Below, one piece after another: positions 8,161 to 16,028 of a stretch of 64,000 nt of DNA (position 1 is the first letter of the stretch; each line of letters begins with the position of its first letter). The position numbers and the translations under genes are program-made. Origin of the DNA: Marinibacterium sp050389775 (GTDB lineage Bacteria; Pseudomonadota; Alphaproteobacteria; Rhodobacterales; Rhodobacteraceae); the NCBI RefSeq assembly GCF_050389775.1, contig NZ_CP177144.1:4278001-4342000 (forward strand), given 5' to 3'. Under the pieces are notes generated by a model. It ran no database searches. It saw only the letters and a program-made list of their open reading frames with translations, and was not told the origin of the DNA.

Positions 8161-9254
8161 CAGGCGCCCCGCAGCGACAGGCCGCTGTCGGCATCGAAGA
8201 GATGCGCGTTCGACAGGTCGAGATGGAAGGTCATGATCTCGCCCGGCGTCACTCGCCGGGGGTTGAGCATCCGCCCCGTGAACCGCTGCCCGGCCAGGTC
8301 GGCGAAAAGCAGCGTCTCGTTGCCCAGCGGTTCGGACAGATCGACGGTCAGCTGCATCGAGGTCACGGCATGGCCGCCCTCGGAATGGATGCCATGGCCT
8401 TCGGGGTAGAGATCATCGGGGCGCAGGCCAAAGACCACGTTGCGCCCGGGGGCGACGTTGAAGGCCGGGGGCATGGGCAGCTCGGTGCCATCGGCAAAGC
8501 GCAACCCGGTCTCCGTGGTCACGGCCTCGGCCATGTTCATCGGCGGCGAGCCGATGAAGCCCGCGACGAATTGCGAGGCGGGGCGGTTGAAGACCTCGTC
8601 GGGGGTGCCGACCTGCTCGATATTGCCGTCCTTCATGATCACGATCCGGTCGGCCAGGGTCATCGCCTCGACCTGGTCGTGGGTCACGTAGACAACCGTG
8701 GCCTTGAGCCGGGCGTGCAGCTGCTTGATCTCGGTCCGCATCTGACCGCGCAGCTTGGCATCGAGGTTCGACAGCGGCTCGTCAAAGAGGAACACATCCG
8801 GGTTGCGCACGATGGCCCGGCCCATGGCCACCCGCTGGCGCTGACCACCCGACAATTGCGCCGGGCGGCGTTCCAGCAGCGGGGTGATTTCCAGGGCACG
8901 GGCGGCCTCGGCCACGGCGGCGTCGATCTCGGCCTTGTCCTTGCCGGCGATCTTGAGCGTGAACCCCATGTTCTCGGCCACGGTCATGTGCGGGTAAAGC
9001 GCGTAGGACTGGAACACCATCGAGATGTTGCGCTGGCGCGGGGCCAGGTCGTTGACCACCCGCGCGCCGATGCGGATGTCGCCGCCGGTGATGTCCTCCA
9101 ACCCGGCGATCATCCGCAGGGTGGTGGACTTTCCGCAGCCCGAGGGGCCGACGAGCGCCACGAATTCGCCGTCGGACACGTCGAGGTCGATGCCCTTGAC
9201 CGCGTGGAAGGCGCCATAGTTCTTGTCGAGTTTGGAAAGCGTGAGCGTTGCCAT
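8160..9254 (-). CDS. Sugar ABC transporter ATP-binding protein (MalK/UgpC type)
   Basis: Cytoplasmic ATPase of a CUT1 carbohydrate importer, 364 residues. Walker A GPSGCGKST (36-44), Q-loop FQSYALYP, signature LSGGQRQRV, Walker B DVFLFDEPLSNLDAKLR and a C-terminal TOBE-type regulatory domain are all present. Three bases separate it from the permease upstream; its stop overlaps the start of the second dehydratase, joining transport and catabolism in one transcript. Confidence 0.93.
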   Translation of the reverse strand: MATLTLSKLDKNYGAFHAVKGIDLDVSDGEFVALVGPSGCGKSTTLRMIAGLEDITGGDIRIGARVVNDLAPRQRNISMVFQSYALYPHMTVAENMGFTLKIAGKDKAEIDAAVAEAARALEITPLLERRPAQLSGGQRQRVAMGRAIVRNPDVFLFDEPLSNLDAKLRGQMRTEIKQLHARLKATVVYVTHDQVEAMTLADRIVIMKDGNIEQVGTPDEVFNRPASQFVAGFIGSPPMNMAEAVTTETGLRFADGTELPMPPAFNVAPGRNVVFGLRPDDLYPEGHGIHSEGGHAVTSMQLTVDLSEPLGNETLLFADLAGQRFTGRMLNPRRVTPGEIMTFHLDLSNAHLFDADSGLSLRGA

Positions 9255-9257
9255 GTC

Positions 9258-10124
9258 TTACCCCTTGATCGCGCCGGACGTCAGGCCCGAAACCAGGTGC
9301 TTTTGCACCGCGTAGGTGAGGATGAGAGCCGGGATGATCATGACCACGGCCAGGGCGCACATGCCCCGCCAGTCGATCGTGAACTCGGCGGTGTAGTCGA
9401 GAAGGCCGACGGGCAGCGTCTTGCTGTCGGTCGAGCGGGTCAGCTGCGAGGCCAGGGCAAACTCGTTCCACGAGGTGAGGAAGGCGAAGATGCCGGCGCT
9501 GGCGATGCCGGGGCGGGCCAGCGGGAATTCGACCTGCCAGAAGGCCTGCCAGCGGGTGCAGCCGTCGATCTGGGCGGCCTCGGCCAGGTCACGGGGCACC
9601 TGCCGGAAGAACCCGTCGATCAGCCAGATGGTGAAGGGCACGTTCAGGGCGGTGTAGGCCAGGATCATGCCCATGTGGGTGTCGATCAGCCCGACCTTGG
9701 CGAAGACGAAGAACAGCGGCAGCGACAGGGCGATACCCGGCACCGTGCGGGTCAGCATGAGCCCAAGGAACCAGCCGTTCTTGCCCTTGAACCGGTAGCG
9801 GGCAAAGGCGTAGCCGCCCGACATGCCGATGGCCAGCGAGATGATTGTCGAGGTGACGGCGATGATGACCGAGTTGCGGAAATAGCTGATCACCGGGATG
9901 CCGCCCTCGCCCACGCCGGAAAACATCGCGACATAGGCATCGAAGGACAGCTGCTGGGGGATCCAGATCGGCGGCTTGGCCATGATCTCGACCGTGGGGC
10001 GCAGCGAGTTCAGCACGATCCACAGGCCGGGCAGGCAGATGATCGCCATGGCCACGAAAAGTGCGATGTTCAGCGTCCAGTTCGAGGCCGTCTTCTTCAG
10101 GCGGGCTGTTGCGTTCTCGTCCAT
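9258..10124 (-). CDS. Sugar ABC transporter permease (MalG type)
   Basis: Inner-membrane permease of 288 residues with six predicted helices and the EAA loop EAAQIDGCTRWQAFWQVEFP, which docks the ATPase. The start is set at the ATG at 10124, which overlaps the upstream TAA stop (TAATG); a TTG two codons earlier is less likely. Partner of the permease at 10124-11020 and the binding protein at 11090-12406. Confidence 0.92.
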   Translation of the reverse strand: MDENATARLKKTASNWTLNIALFVAMAIICLPGLWIVLNSLRPTVEIMAKPPIWIPQQLSFDAYVAMFSGVGEGGIPVISYFRNSVIIAVTSTIISLAIGMSGGYAFARYRFKGKNGWFLGLMLTRTVPGIALSLPLFFVFAKVGLIDTHMGMILAYTALNVPFTIWLIDGFFRQVPRDLAEAAQIDGCTRWQAFWQVEFPLARPGIASAGIFAFLTSWNEFALASQLTRSTDSKTLPVGLLDYTAEFTIDWRGMCALAVVMIIPALILTYAVQKHLVSGLTSGAIKG

Positions 10125-11020
10125 TACCAATCCGCCCCGACCTGGGCCCGGGCCTTGCCGAGTTGTGAGAAGAAATATGCCGTGAAGGCGATGGACAGCA
10201 GGATCGCGACATAGGCCATGGCATTGGCCATCCCCATGCGCGCGTCCGAATAGGCGGTCCGCGCGATCAGGGTCCAGAGCACCTCGGTCCGGCCAGCCGG
10301 CCCGCCGTCGGTCATGATCTTGATGATGTCATAGGCCCGCGCCACGTCCAGCGACCGGATCGTCATGGCGATGAAGGCAAAGGGCATCAGGAAGGGCCAG
10401 GTCACGTATTTGAACGTCTGCCAGGGGGTGCAGCCGTCGACGCGGGCGGCCTCGAGCGGGTCGCGCGGCATGGCCATCAGGCCGGCCAGGATGAAGATCG
10501 CGAAAACCGAGGTCGAAGACCAGATCTCGGCCGCGCAGATGGCGATGAAGGCCAGCGTGCCGTCGATCAGCCAGGGGATGGCGCTGTCGGTCAGGCCCAG
10601 CGATTGCAGGGCGTTGTTCACCAGGCCGATATTGTCGTTGAACATGAACTTGAACTGAAAGCCCACGAGGATCGGCGAGAACATCATCGGGAACATCAGG
10701 ATCGTGCGCAGGATGCGCTGGCCCCGGGAAAACCGTTCGACCAGCATGGCCAGGCCCAGGCCCAGCAGCATTTCCAGGTTCAGCGCCACGGTCAGCAACA
10801 GCACGGTCCGCCCGAAGGCGATCCAGAAATCGGCATCGGTGAAGATGCGTTCGTAATTGCGGAACCCGACCCAGTCATAGATCGTCTCGGGCCGCGTCAG
10901 CCTGAACGGGGTAAAGCTCGAATACAGGGACAGCAGCAGCGGCAATAGCACGATGGCTGCCAGCACGATGACGGCAGGCAACAAGAGCAACACCGGCGGA
11001 GGCAGACGCCAGGCCTTCAT
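10124..11020 (-). CDS. Sugar ABC transporter permease (MalF type)
   Basis: Inner-membrane permease of 298 residues; the first helix PPPVLLLLPAVIVLAAIVLL is followed by five more, with the EAA loop EAARVDGCTPWQTFKYVTWP. The ATG at 11020 is preferred over 11047 because GGAGAAG precedes it at good spacing. Its stop overlaps the next permease start. A strong hairpin at 11052-11078 separates it from the binding-protein gene. Confidence 0.92.
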   Translation of the reverse strand: MKAWRLPPPVLLLLPAVIVLAAIVLLPLLLSLYSSFTPFRLTRPETIYDWVGFRNYERIFTDADFWIAFGRTVLLLTVALNLEMLLGLGLAMLVERFSRGQRILRTILMFPMMFSPILVGFQFKFMFNDNIGLVNNALQSLGLTDSAIPWLIDGTLAFIAICAAEIWSSTSVFAIFILAGLMAMPRDPLEAARVDGCTPWQTFKYVTWPFLMPFAFIAMTIRSLDVARAYDIIKIMTDGGPAGRTEVLWTLIARTAYSDARMGMANAMAYVAILLSIAFTAYFFSQLGKARAQVGADW

Positions 11021-11051
11021 GGACTTCTCCAGTGGGGATGGGGGCATGGGT

Positions 11052-11078
11052 CGGGGGCCGCGAGGGGAGCGGCCCCCG
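11052..11078 (-). promoter_or_regulatory. Intra-operon hairpin between binding protein and permeases
   Basis: Perfect 10-bp stem CGGGGGCCGC / GCGGCCCCCG with a seven-base loop, between the stop of the solute-binding protein gene and the first permease. No T-run follows, so partial termination or 3' end protection is likelier than full termination. Such stems commonly raise the binding protein level relative to the membrane subunits (inference). Confidence 0.6.
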
Positions 11079-11089
11079 GACGGGCGCGC

Positions 11090-12406
11090 TTAGAGCTCGC
11101 CCGCGTCTTCAAGGATGTAGGTCGCTTCCTTGGCGGCATCATCCAGCGCCTCCTGCGGGGTCTTGTCCCCCAGGATGGCGGCTTGCAACTCGGGATAGAG
11201 CACGTTGGTGATCTCGATCCAGCTGGGCGTCTGCGGCACCGGGAAGGCCGTCGCGGCGGCTTCCTGGAAGGCCATCAGCACTTCGGACCGGTAAGGGTCG
11301 TCCTTGGCCTGTTCGATCACGTATTCCCAGACAGAATCGCGGGTGGGCAGCGGGCCGGCGGCGCTTTCCAGCTTCTGGCTGTCCTCGTTGGTCAGGAACC
11401 AGACCAGCGATGCGGCGGCCTCGGGGTTTTCGCAATCCTCGGTGACCGAGAAGCCGTGGAAGCCCGACCAGCCGGTGCGCTTGTCGGCCGAGCCTTTCGG
11501 CGGCGGGGCGACGCCCACGTTTCCGGCCACGCGGCTGGCATCGGGGTCATTGAAGAAGGCGGCCCAGCCCGGCCAGTCCAGGTTCAGCGCGACGGTGCCC
11601 GAGGCAAAGCCCTGGCCCAGGTCGTCCCACAGGTAGTTCGGCACGCCGACCGGCACGGCCTTGGCCGAATAGAGATCCACGAACCATTGCAGGGCCTCGA
11701 CCCCGGCCTCGGAATTGAAGGCCGGCTCGCCGTCGGCGTTCAGGAATTCGCCGCCATTGGCCACCAGCAGTTCATAGAACCGGCCGGCGATGGCTTCTTC
11801 CTTGCCGGCGTATTGGGTGCCGTAGAAATTGGGCGCATCGGCAAAGAACTTGGCCTGGTCGGCCACCTGGTCCCAGGTTTCCGGCACCGCCAGGGCATAG
11901 CCGTACTCGGCCTCAAAGGCCGCCTGGTTGTCGGCGTCGTCGTAGATGTCCTTCTGGTAATACAGGGCCGAGACATCGAATTGCGCGCGCGGCAGCATGA
12001 CCAGCTTGCCGCCCAGCGTCGCCGCGCCGAGGTTGGCATCGACGAAATCGGCCAGCGCGTCCTCGGACAGCAGGGCGGACAGGTCGGTGTAGATGCCCGG
12101 ATATTGCGGTGCAAAGGACGAATGGTTCGACCCCACGCACCAGCCCAGCTCGCCCGTGGCGATGTCGGACTTGATCTCGCGGTCCAGCTCGAAATGGTTC
12201 TTCTTCGAGATCACGTTGACCGTCGCGCCGGTGGCCGCTTCCCATTCGGCGATGCGCCCGTAAAGCGACTCGTATTGCTGGCCGCCGATCAGCTTGGCGT
12301 CGATCGTCACGCCGTCGTAGCTGCCCGGCAGATCCTGGGCCGAAGCGCCCGTGGCGCCGACGGCCAGGGCCAGCACGGCGCACATCGTCGTTGCAGAATA
12401 TCTCAT
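11090..12406 (-). CDS. Sugar ABC transporter solute-binding protein
   Basis: Extracellular family-1 type carbohydrate-binding protein, 438 residues, with a signal peptide (CAVLALAVGATGASAQDLPG; cleavage near ASA-QD). It is the first gene of the eleven-gene minus-strand operon. The ATG at 12406 has GGAGGACAG just before it, better than the start fifteen codons upstream. Ligand is inferred to be L-fucose or a related sugar or sugar acid from the enzymes downstream. Confidence 0.9.
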   Translation of the reverse strand: MRYSATTMCAVLALAVGATGASAQDLPGSYDGVTIDAKLIGGQQYESLYGRIAEWEAATGATVNVISKKNHFELDREIKSDIATGELGWCVGSNHSSFAPQYPGIYTDLSALLSEDALADFVDANLGAATLGGKLVMLPRAQFDVSALYYQKDIYDDADNQAAFEAEYGYALAVPETWDQVADQAKFFADAPNFYGTQYAGKEEAIAGRFYELLVANGGEFLNADGEPAFNSEAGVEALQWFVDLYSAKAVPVGVPNYLWDDLGQGFASGTVALNLDWPGWAAFFNDPDASRVAGNVGVAPPPKGSADKRTGWSGFHGFSVTEDCENPEAAASLVWFLTNEDSQKLESAAGPLPTRDSVWEYVIEQAKDDPYRSEVLMAFQEAAATAFPVPQTPSWIEITNVLYPELQAAILGDKTPQEALDDAAKEATYILEDAGEL

Positions 12407-12462
12407 GTCTGTCCTCCCTGACATCCGTGAGGTCTTCCCTAAGATCCCCACTTATGGATAAT

Positions 12463-12537
12463 CTATTCATATGCAAATCTCACCCGGGCGGCGCTGTCAA
12501 GGTTTTCCGCTGGATATGAGAGAACTATTCACCTATG
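12463..12537. promoter_or_regulatory. Divergent promoter region with two ATTCA boxes
   Basis: The 178-bp gap between the ABC operon and the IclR gene is markedly AT-richer than its surroundings. It holds CTATTCATATG (12463-12473) and CTATTCACCTATG (12525-12537), 62 bp apart. Read on the minus strand these are TGAAT elements like those in front of the lactonase-like gene (13526-13559) and the CoA-transferase gene (17226-17257). Likely regulator: the adjacent IclR protein (inference). Confidence 0.45.
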
Positions 12538-12584
12538 AACGCCCAGCTTCACAGGGGCGTAACAGGGGGGCAAACGGAGGCAAG

Positions 12585-13367
12585 ATGACCGACGACACCG
12601 ACCGTTACCGCGCGCCGGCGCTGGACAAGGGGCTGGACATCCTCGAACTGCTGTCGGGCATCGACGGCGGGCTGACCCAGGCCGAGATCGCCAAGGCCCT
12701 GGGCCGCAGCCCCAACGAATTCTACCGCATGCTCGACCGGCTGGCCCGGCGGGGCTATGTCGCCCGGGTCGATGGCGACCGTTATGCGCTGACCCTCAAG
12801 CTGTTCGGCCTGGCCCATCTACACACGCCGGTGCGCCGGCTGGCCTCGCTGGCCACGCCCTTGCTGCGCGAGCTGGCCAAGCAGACCTGGCAGGCCAATC
12901 AGCTGGTCGTGCTGGACCGGGGCAACCCGGTTGTCGTGGCCCAGCAGGAAGCGCCGGGCTACTGGGGCATCTCGATTCGGGTGGGCTCGCATATCGGGCT
13001 GTTCGACACCGGGTCGGGCCATGTGCTGCTGGCCTTTGCCACCACCGAACGCCGGCGCGAGATCGTGGCCGAAAACCGCGACACCGGCGCCCCCGCGCGC
13101 GAGATCCCGCCCGAGCTGGAGGCCCGGTTCGAAAAGATCCGCGCCCAGGGCTACGAGGCCATGCCCTCGGCCCAGACCGTCGGCGTGACCAACCTGTCGG
13201 CCCCCGTCCTGGCGCCCAACGGCGAGGTCGTGGCCGCCGTCACCATTCCCTACCTGCCGCTCAAGGACACCACCGGCGCGCCCTCGATTGACGATGCCGT
13301 TCCGGCCCTGCTGGAAACCACGCGGGCGCTGTCGGCGCTGATCGGCCGCGACGAAACCCCGGACTAG
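12585..13367 (+). CDS. IclR-family transcriptional regulator
   Basis: 260 residues: N-terminal winged helix-turn-helix (LDKGLDILELL, then GLTQAEIAKALG and the recognition helix SPNEFYRMLDRLARRGYV) and a C-terminal IclR effector domain with IGLFDTGSGHVLLA and GVTNLSAPVLAPNG. Transcribed away from the sugar ABC operon and towards the amidohydrolase, so it probably controls both. The ATG at 12585 follows GGAGG by four bases; an upstream in-frame ATG at 12471 lies inside the AT-rich promoter and is rejected. Confidence 0.92.
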   Translation: MTDDTDRYRAPALDKGLDILELLSGIDGGLTQAEIAKALGRSPNEFYRMLDRLARRGYVARVDGDRYALTLKLFGLAHLHTPVRRLASLATPLLRELAKQTWQANQLVVLDRGNPVVVAQQEAPGYWGISIRVGSHIGLFDTGSGHVLLAFATTERRREIVAENRDTGAPAREIPPELEARFEKIRAQGYEAMPSAQTVGVTNLSAPVLAPNGEVVAAVTIPYLPLKDTTGAPSIDDAVPALLETTRALSALIGRDETPD

Positions 13368-13380
13368 GCCCCGCCCCCCT

Positions 13381-13480
13381 GCACCGCACCGCACCGCACC
13401 GCACCGCACCGCACCGCACCGCACCGCACCGCACCGCACCGCACCGCACCGCACCGCACCGCACCGCACCGCACCGCACC
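13381..13480 (+). repeat. Perfect pentanucleotide microsatellite (GCACC)20
   Basis: Exactly twenty uninterrupted copies of GCACC fill 100 bases between the IclR stop (13367) and the amidohydrolase start (13575). It is not coding on either strand in a credible gene. The complementary strand, GGTGC repeated, has evenly spaced GG pairs that could support two-tetrad quadruplexes. Position in the leader or promoter of the next gene makes copy-number change a possible expression switch. Confidence 0.95.
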
Positions 13481-13525
13481 GATGGGTGCGCGGCAATCGG
13501 CGGCGATGCAAGGGGGAAGACATTC

Positions 13526-13559
13526 GCATCTGAATGATCCATTTTTGGGTGAATGAACC
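13526..13559 (+). promoter_or_regulatory. Paired TGAAT elements before the lactonase-like gene
   Basis: GCATCTGAATGATCC (13526-13540) and GGGTGAATGAACC (13547-13559). The two TGAAT cores start 19 bp apart, the same spacing as in the CoA-transferase promoter (17229 and 17248). They lie 16-49 bp before the ATG. Proposed operator for the IclR regulator; not proven. Confidence 0.4.
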
Positions 13560-13574
13560 ACGCGGGAGGACACC

Positions 13575-14420
13575 ATGCAGACCGAGACCCTGATCGACAC
13601 ACATCTCCACCTCGTAGACCGGACCCGGCTCGACTACCCCTGGCTGAAATCCGCCCTGCCCCTGCGGCGCGACTGGCCGCTGGCCGATTATGCCACCCAG
13701 GCCCGCCAGCTGGGCATTTCCGAGGCCCTCTTCATGGAAGTCGACGTGGCCGAGCCGCGCATCGAGGACGAGATCACCTGGGTCGAGGAACAGGCCGCGG
13801 CCGGGGTCTTTCCCATCACGGGCATCATCGCCTCGGGCCGGCCGGAATCGCCCGATTTCCCGGCCTATCTCGACCGGCTGGCCGACCGGCCGCTGGTGCG
13901 GGGCATCCGGCGGGTGCTGCATGTCATGCCCGACGAGCTGTCGCAGGCCGCGGCCTTCCGCGAGAATGTCGCACGCATGGCCGGGCCCGACCTGCCCTTC
14001 GACATCTGCGTGCTGGCCCGGCAATTGCCCCTGGCCCAGGACCTGGCCGATGCCGCGCCGAACGTGCGCTTCGTGCTGGACCATTGCGGCGTGCCCGACA
14101 TTGCCGGCGGGGCCTGGGACGAATGGGCCCTGAACATCCGCGACCTGGCCCGCCGGCCAAATGTCTGGTGCAAGATCTCGGGCGTGGTGGCCTATGGCGG
14201 CGACGGCTGGGCGCTGGACGACCTCGGCCGCTGGGTCGACCACGTGGCGGAATGTTTCACCCCCGACCGGCTGTGCTGGGGCGGCGACTGGCCGGTCTGC
14301 ACCCTGGGTGGCGGGCTGCCGACCTGGGTGGCCGCTACCCGCGCCATGGTCGCCGGCTGGAGCGCCGACGAACGCGCCCGGCTCTATGCCGGCACGGCCC
14401 GGGAGATCTGGCGGATCTGA
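13575..14420 (+). CDS. Amidohydrolase, probable L-fucono-lactonase
   Basis: TIM-barrel amidohydrolase of 281 residues from the 2-pyrone-4,6-dicarboxylate lactonase/L-fuconolactonase group. Metal and catalytic positions are H10 and H12 (DTHLHL), H170 (LDHCG) and D238 (GGDWPV). In the fucose route it opens L-fucono-lactone to L-fuconate, the substrate of the dehydratase at 2384-3658. GGAGG precedes the ATG. It follows the IclR gene on the same strand but is separated from it by the GCACC tract, so it may have its own promoter. Confidence 0.8.
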   Translation: MQTETLIDTHLHLVDRTRLDYPWLKSALPLRRDWPLADYATQARQLGISEALFMEVDVAEPRIEDEITWVEEQAAAGVFPITGIIASGRPESPDFPAYLDRLADRPLVRGIRRVLHVMPDELSQAAAFRENVARMAGPDLPFDICVLARQLPLAQDLADAAPNVRFVLDHCGVPDIAGGAWDEWALNIRDLARRPNVWCKISGVVAYGGDGWALDDLGRWVDHVAECFTPDRLCWGGDWPVCTLGGGLPTWVAATRAMVAGWSADERARLYAGTAREIWRI

Positions 14421-14924
14421 CGCGCCGCGGGCAGCCTGCGACGGCGGGGTGGGCGGGCGGGAGCCGTCGCGGGCTGCCCGCCCCCGCCACCTGCACCTAC
14501 GGTTTGCGTCCGTCTCGCAGCCCGGGTCCGCCGCTTTCCGCCCACAACAGGTCTACATCCAACGCCCGACTGTGACCTACCGGCCCGGTGCCATCGCCAT
14601 CGCGCCGATCTGCTGCCACCCGCCCGGGCCCTGCGATCATCGGCGCCGTCCTGCACCTCTCGGACCGGTCCTGCCGCTCTCAGCCCCGGCCCGCAGCTTC
14701 CGCCCCGGTCCCCTCCCAGGCCGGCAGTCTCCCGGCCCGGTCCCGTTGTTGTCGCCCTTGGCCTTTGGTCTGCCAGCCCGGTCCCGTGGCCATCGGCATG
14801 ACGTCTCACGGTCAGATCCTGCCGTCATCGCCCCGGCCTGCAGCCTCCCGCTCCGGCCTGCCCTACAGCCCCGGCCGGCTACACAAAGGCCGAGGCCAAC
14901 CTGGATCCGCCCTGTCACGCCGCC
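14421..14924. other. Convergent gap of degenerate GC-rich repeats; no gene seen
   Basis: Between the convergent amidohydrolase and solute-binding-like genes. It is C-rich on the plus strand with repeated CCCGGTCCC words (near 14705, 14740 and 14780) and CAGCC/CCGGCC modules in no fixed period. Open frames here are low-complexity and lack ribosome sites. No terminator hairpin with a T-run was recognised. Confidence 0.55.
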
Positions 14925-16028
14925 CTAACCGAAGCTCTGCGTGAACATCGCGTCCAGGTCATCCAGCGCGGCGGTGATCCGGCCGTCTGTCAGCGCCTGG
15001 TTCACCCGTTCGGCCGCCGCCTGCTGGAACGGCATGTAGCCATCGTGGCGCGGCCGCATCCAGGCCCCGTCCAGCGTGGCCAGCGTGCCCGAATAGAACC
15101 CGCCGGCCGCCGCATCCCCGCCCGCGCTGGTCCAGCCGGCCCGGTGCCCGGCCTGTCCGCCGGCCTCGATGTAAAGCCCGGCCTGGGCCTCGGGCCCGGC
15201 GATATGGCGGGCAAAGGCCAGCGCGGCCTCGGGCGCCTTGCAGAACGCCGACACCGCAATGCCCGTCCCGCCCAGGGCGCTGCCTCCCACGCCGCCCGCA
15301 CCGGTCGACGGGATGTCGTGAAAGGTCACCCGCTGCGGCCGCATCCCCGGGATGGCATAGGAAATATAGCCGTAGATCAATGGCGCGCAGGCAATGGTCC
15401 CGCCCGAGGTCATCTCGTCCAGCACCTCGATCGGATCCTGGCCGAAACAGCGCGGATCGACCAGGTCGGCCAGCGCCTTGAGCCGGTCCAGCGCCTCGCC
15501 CGCCCCGTCGCGGTCACAGAACGCCTGGCCCCGGCCGGTCCGGCAGGGATGGCCCAGGTTGGCCGCCAGGGTGAAGAACGACATCAGCCCGTGCGGCGGG
15601 CGCAGCGGGATGGCCACGCGGCCGTCGCGGGCCAGCGCCATCACGTCGTCCCAGCCGGTCAGCGGCCCGGTCAGGTCCGGCCGCACCGCCTGCACCTGGG
15701 CCGCCGCGTCGATCGGCCAGGCCCATTGCCGACCCTCCCAGGTATAGCTCTCGAACGACCCGCCCACCGAACCGGCGGCAATCTCGGGCGCGTCGGGCAG
15801 CGGATGCAGGCAGCCTTCGGCCGTGATCTGGCCGACATGGGGGTGATCCATGACGATCAGGTCGAAATTGCGGGCCAACTCCTCGACCGGGTAACTTTCG
15901 AAATCCTGCAGCGAGCGTTTCTCCCAGGTGATCTCGACACCGTGGCTGTCGGCCCAGCTGCGCGACAGGGCCAGCAGCGGGTCGATGCCGCGCGGGTGGT
16001 CCCAGGTCATGCCTTTCAGACGGATCAT
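14925..16028 (-). CDS. Solute-binding-like protein without signal peptide
   Basis: 367 residues with the overall look of an ABC solute-binding protein (IDPLLALSRSWADSHGVEI, LIVMDHPHVGQI, and a C-terminal sequence typical of the family), yet the protein begins directly at MIRLKGMTWDHPRG with no hydrophobic leader. Its start overlaps the CoA-transferase stop by four bases, so an upstream leader cannot be hidden. No permease or ATPase gene is adjacent. It may be a cytoplasmic ligand-binding or enzymatic derivative of the fold working with the CoA-transferase. Confidence 0.75.
   Translation of the reverse strand: MIRLKGMTWDHPRGIDPLLALSRSWADSHGVEITWEKRSLQDFESYPVEELARNFDLIVMDHPHVGQITAEGCLHPLPDAPEIAAGSVGGSFESYTWEGRQWAWPIDAAAQVQAVRPDLTGPLTGWDDVMALARDGRVAIPLRPPHGLMSFFTLAANLGHPCRTGRGQAFCDRDGAGEALDRLKALADLVDPRCFGQDPIEVLDEMTSGGTIACAPLIYGYISYAIPGMRPQRVTFHDIPSTGAGGVGGSALGGTGIAVSAFCKAPEAALAFARHIAGPEAQAGLYIEAGGQAGHRAGWTSAGGDAAAGGFYSGTLATLDGAWMRPRHDGYMPFQQAAAERVNQALTDGRITAALDDLDAMFTQSFG

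Noticed and set aside
13381..13480. CRISPR-like array
   Set aside because: The repeat unit is five bases with no spacers and no cas genes are near; it is a microsatellite.
12819..14243. Long minus-strand open frame carrying an RCGAV repeat
   Set aside because: It is the antisense of the IclR and amidohydrolase genes, and the RCGAV repeat is only the pentamer tract read in frame.
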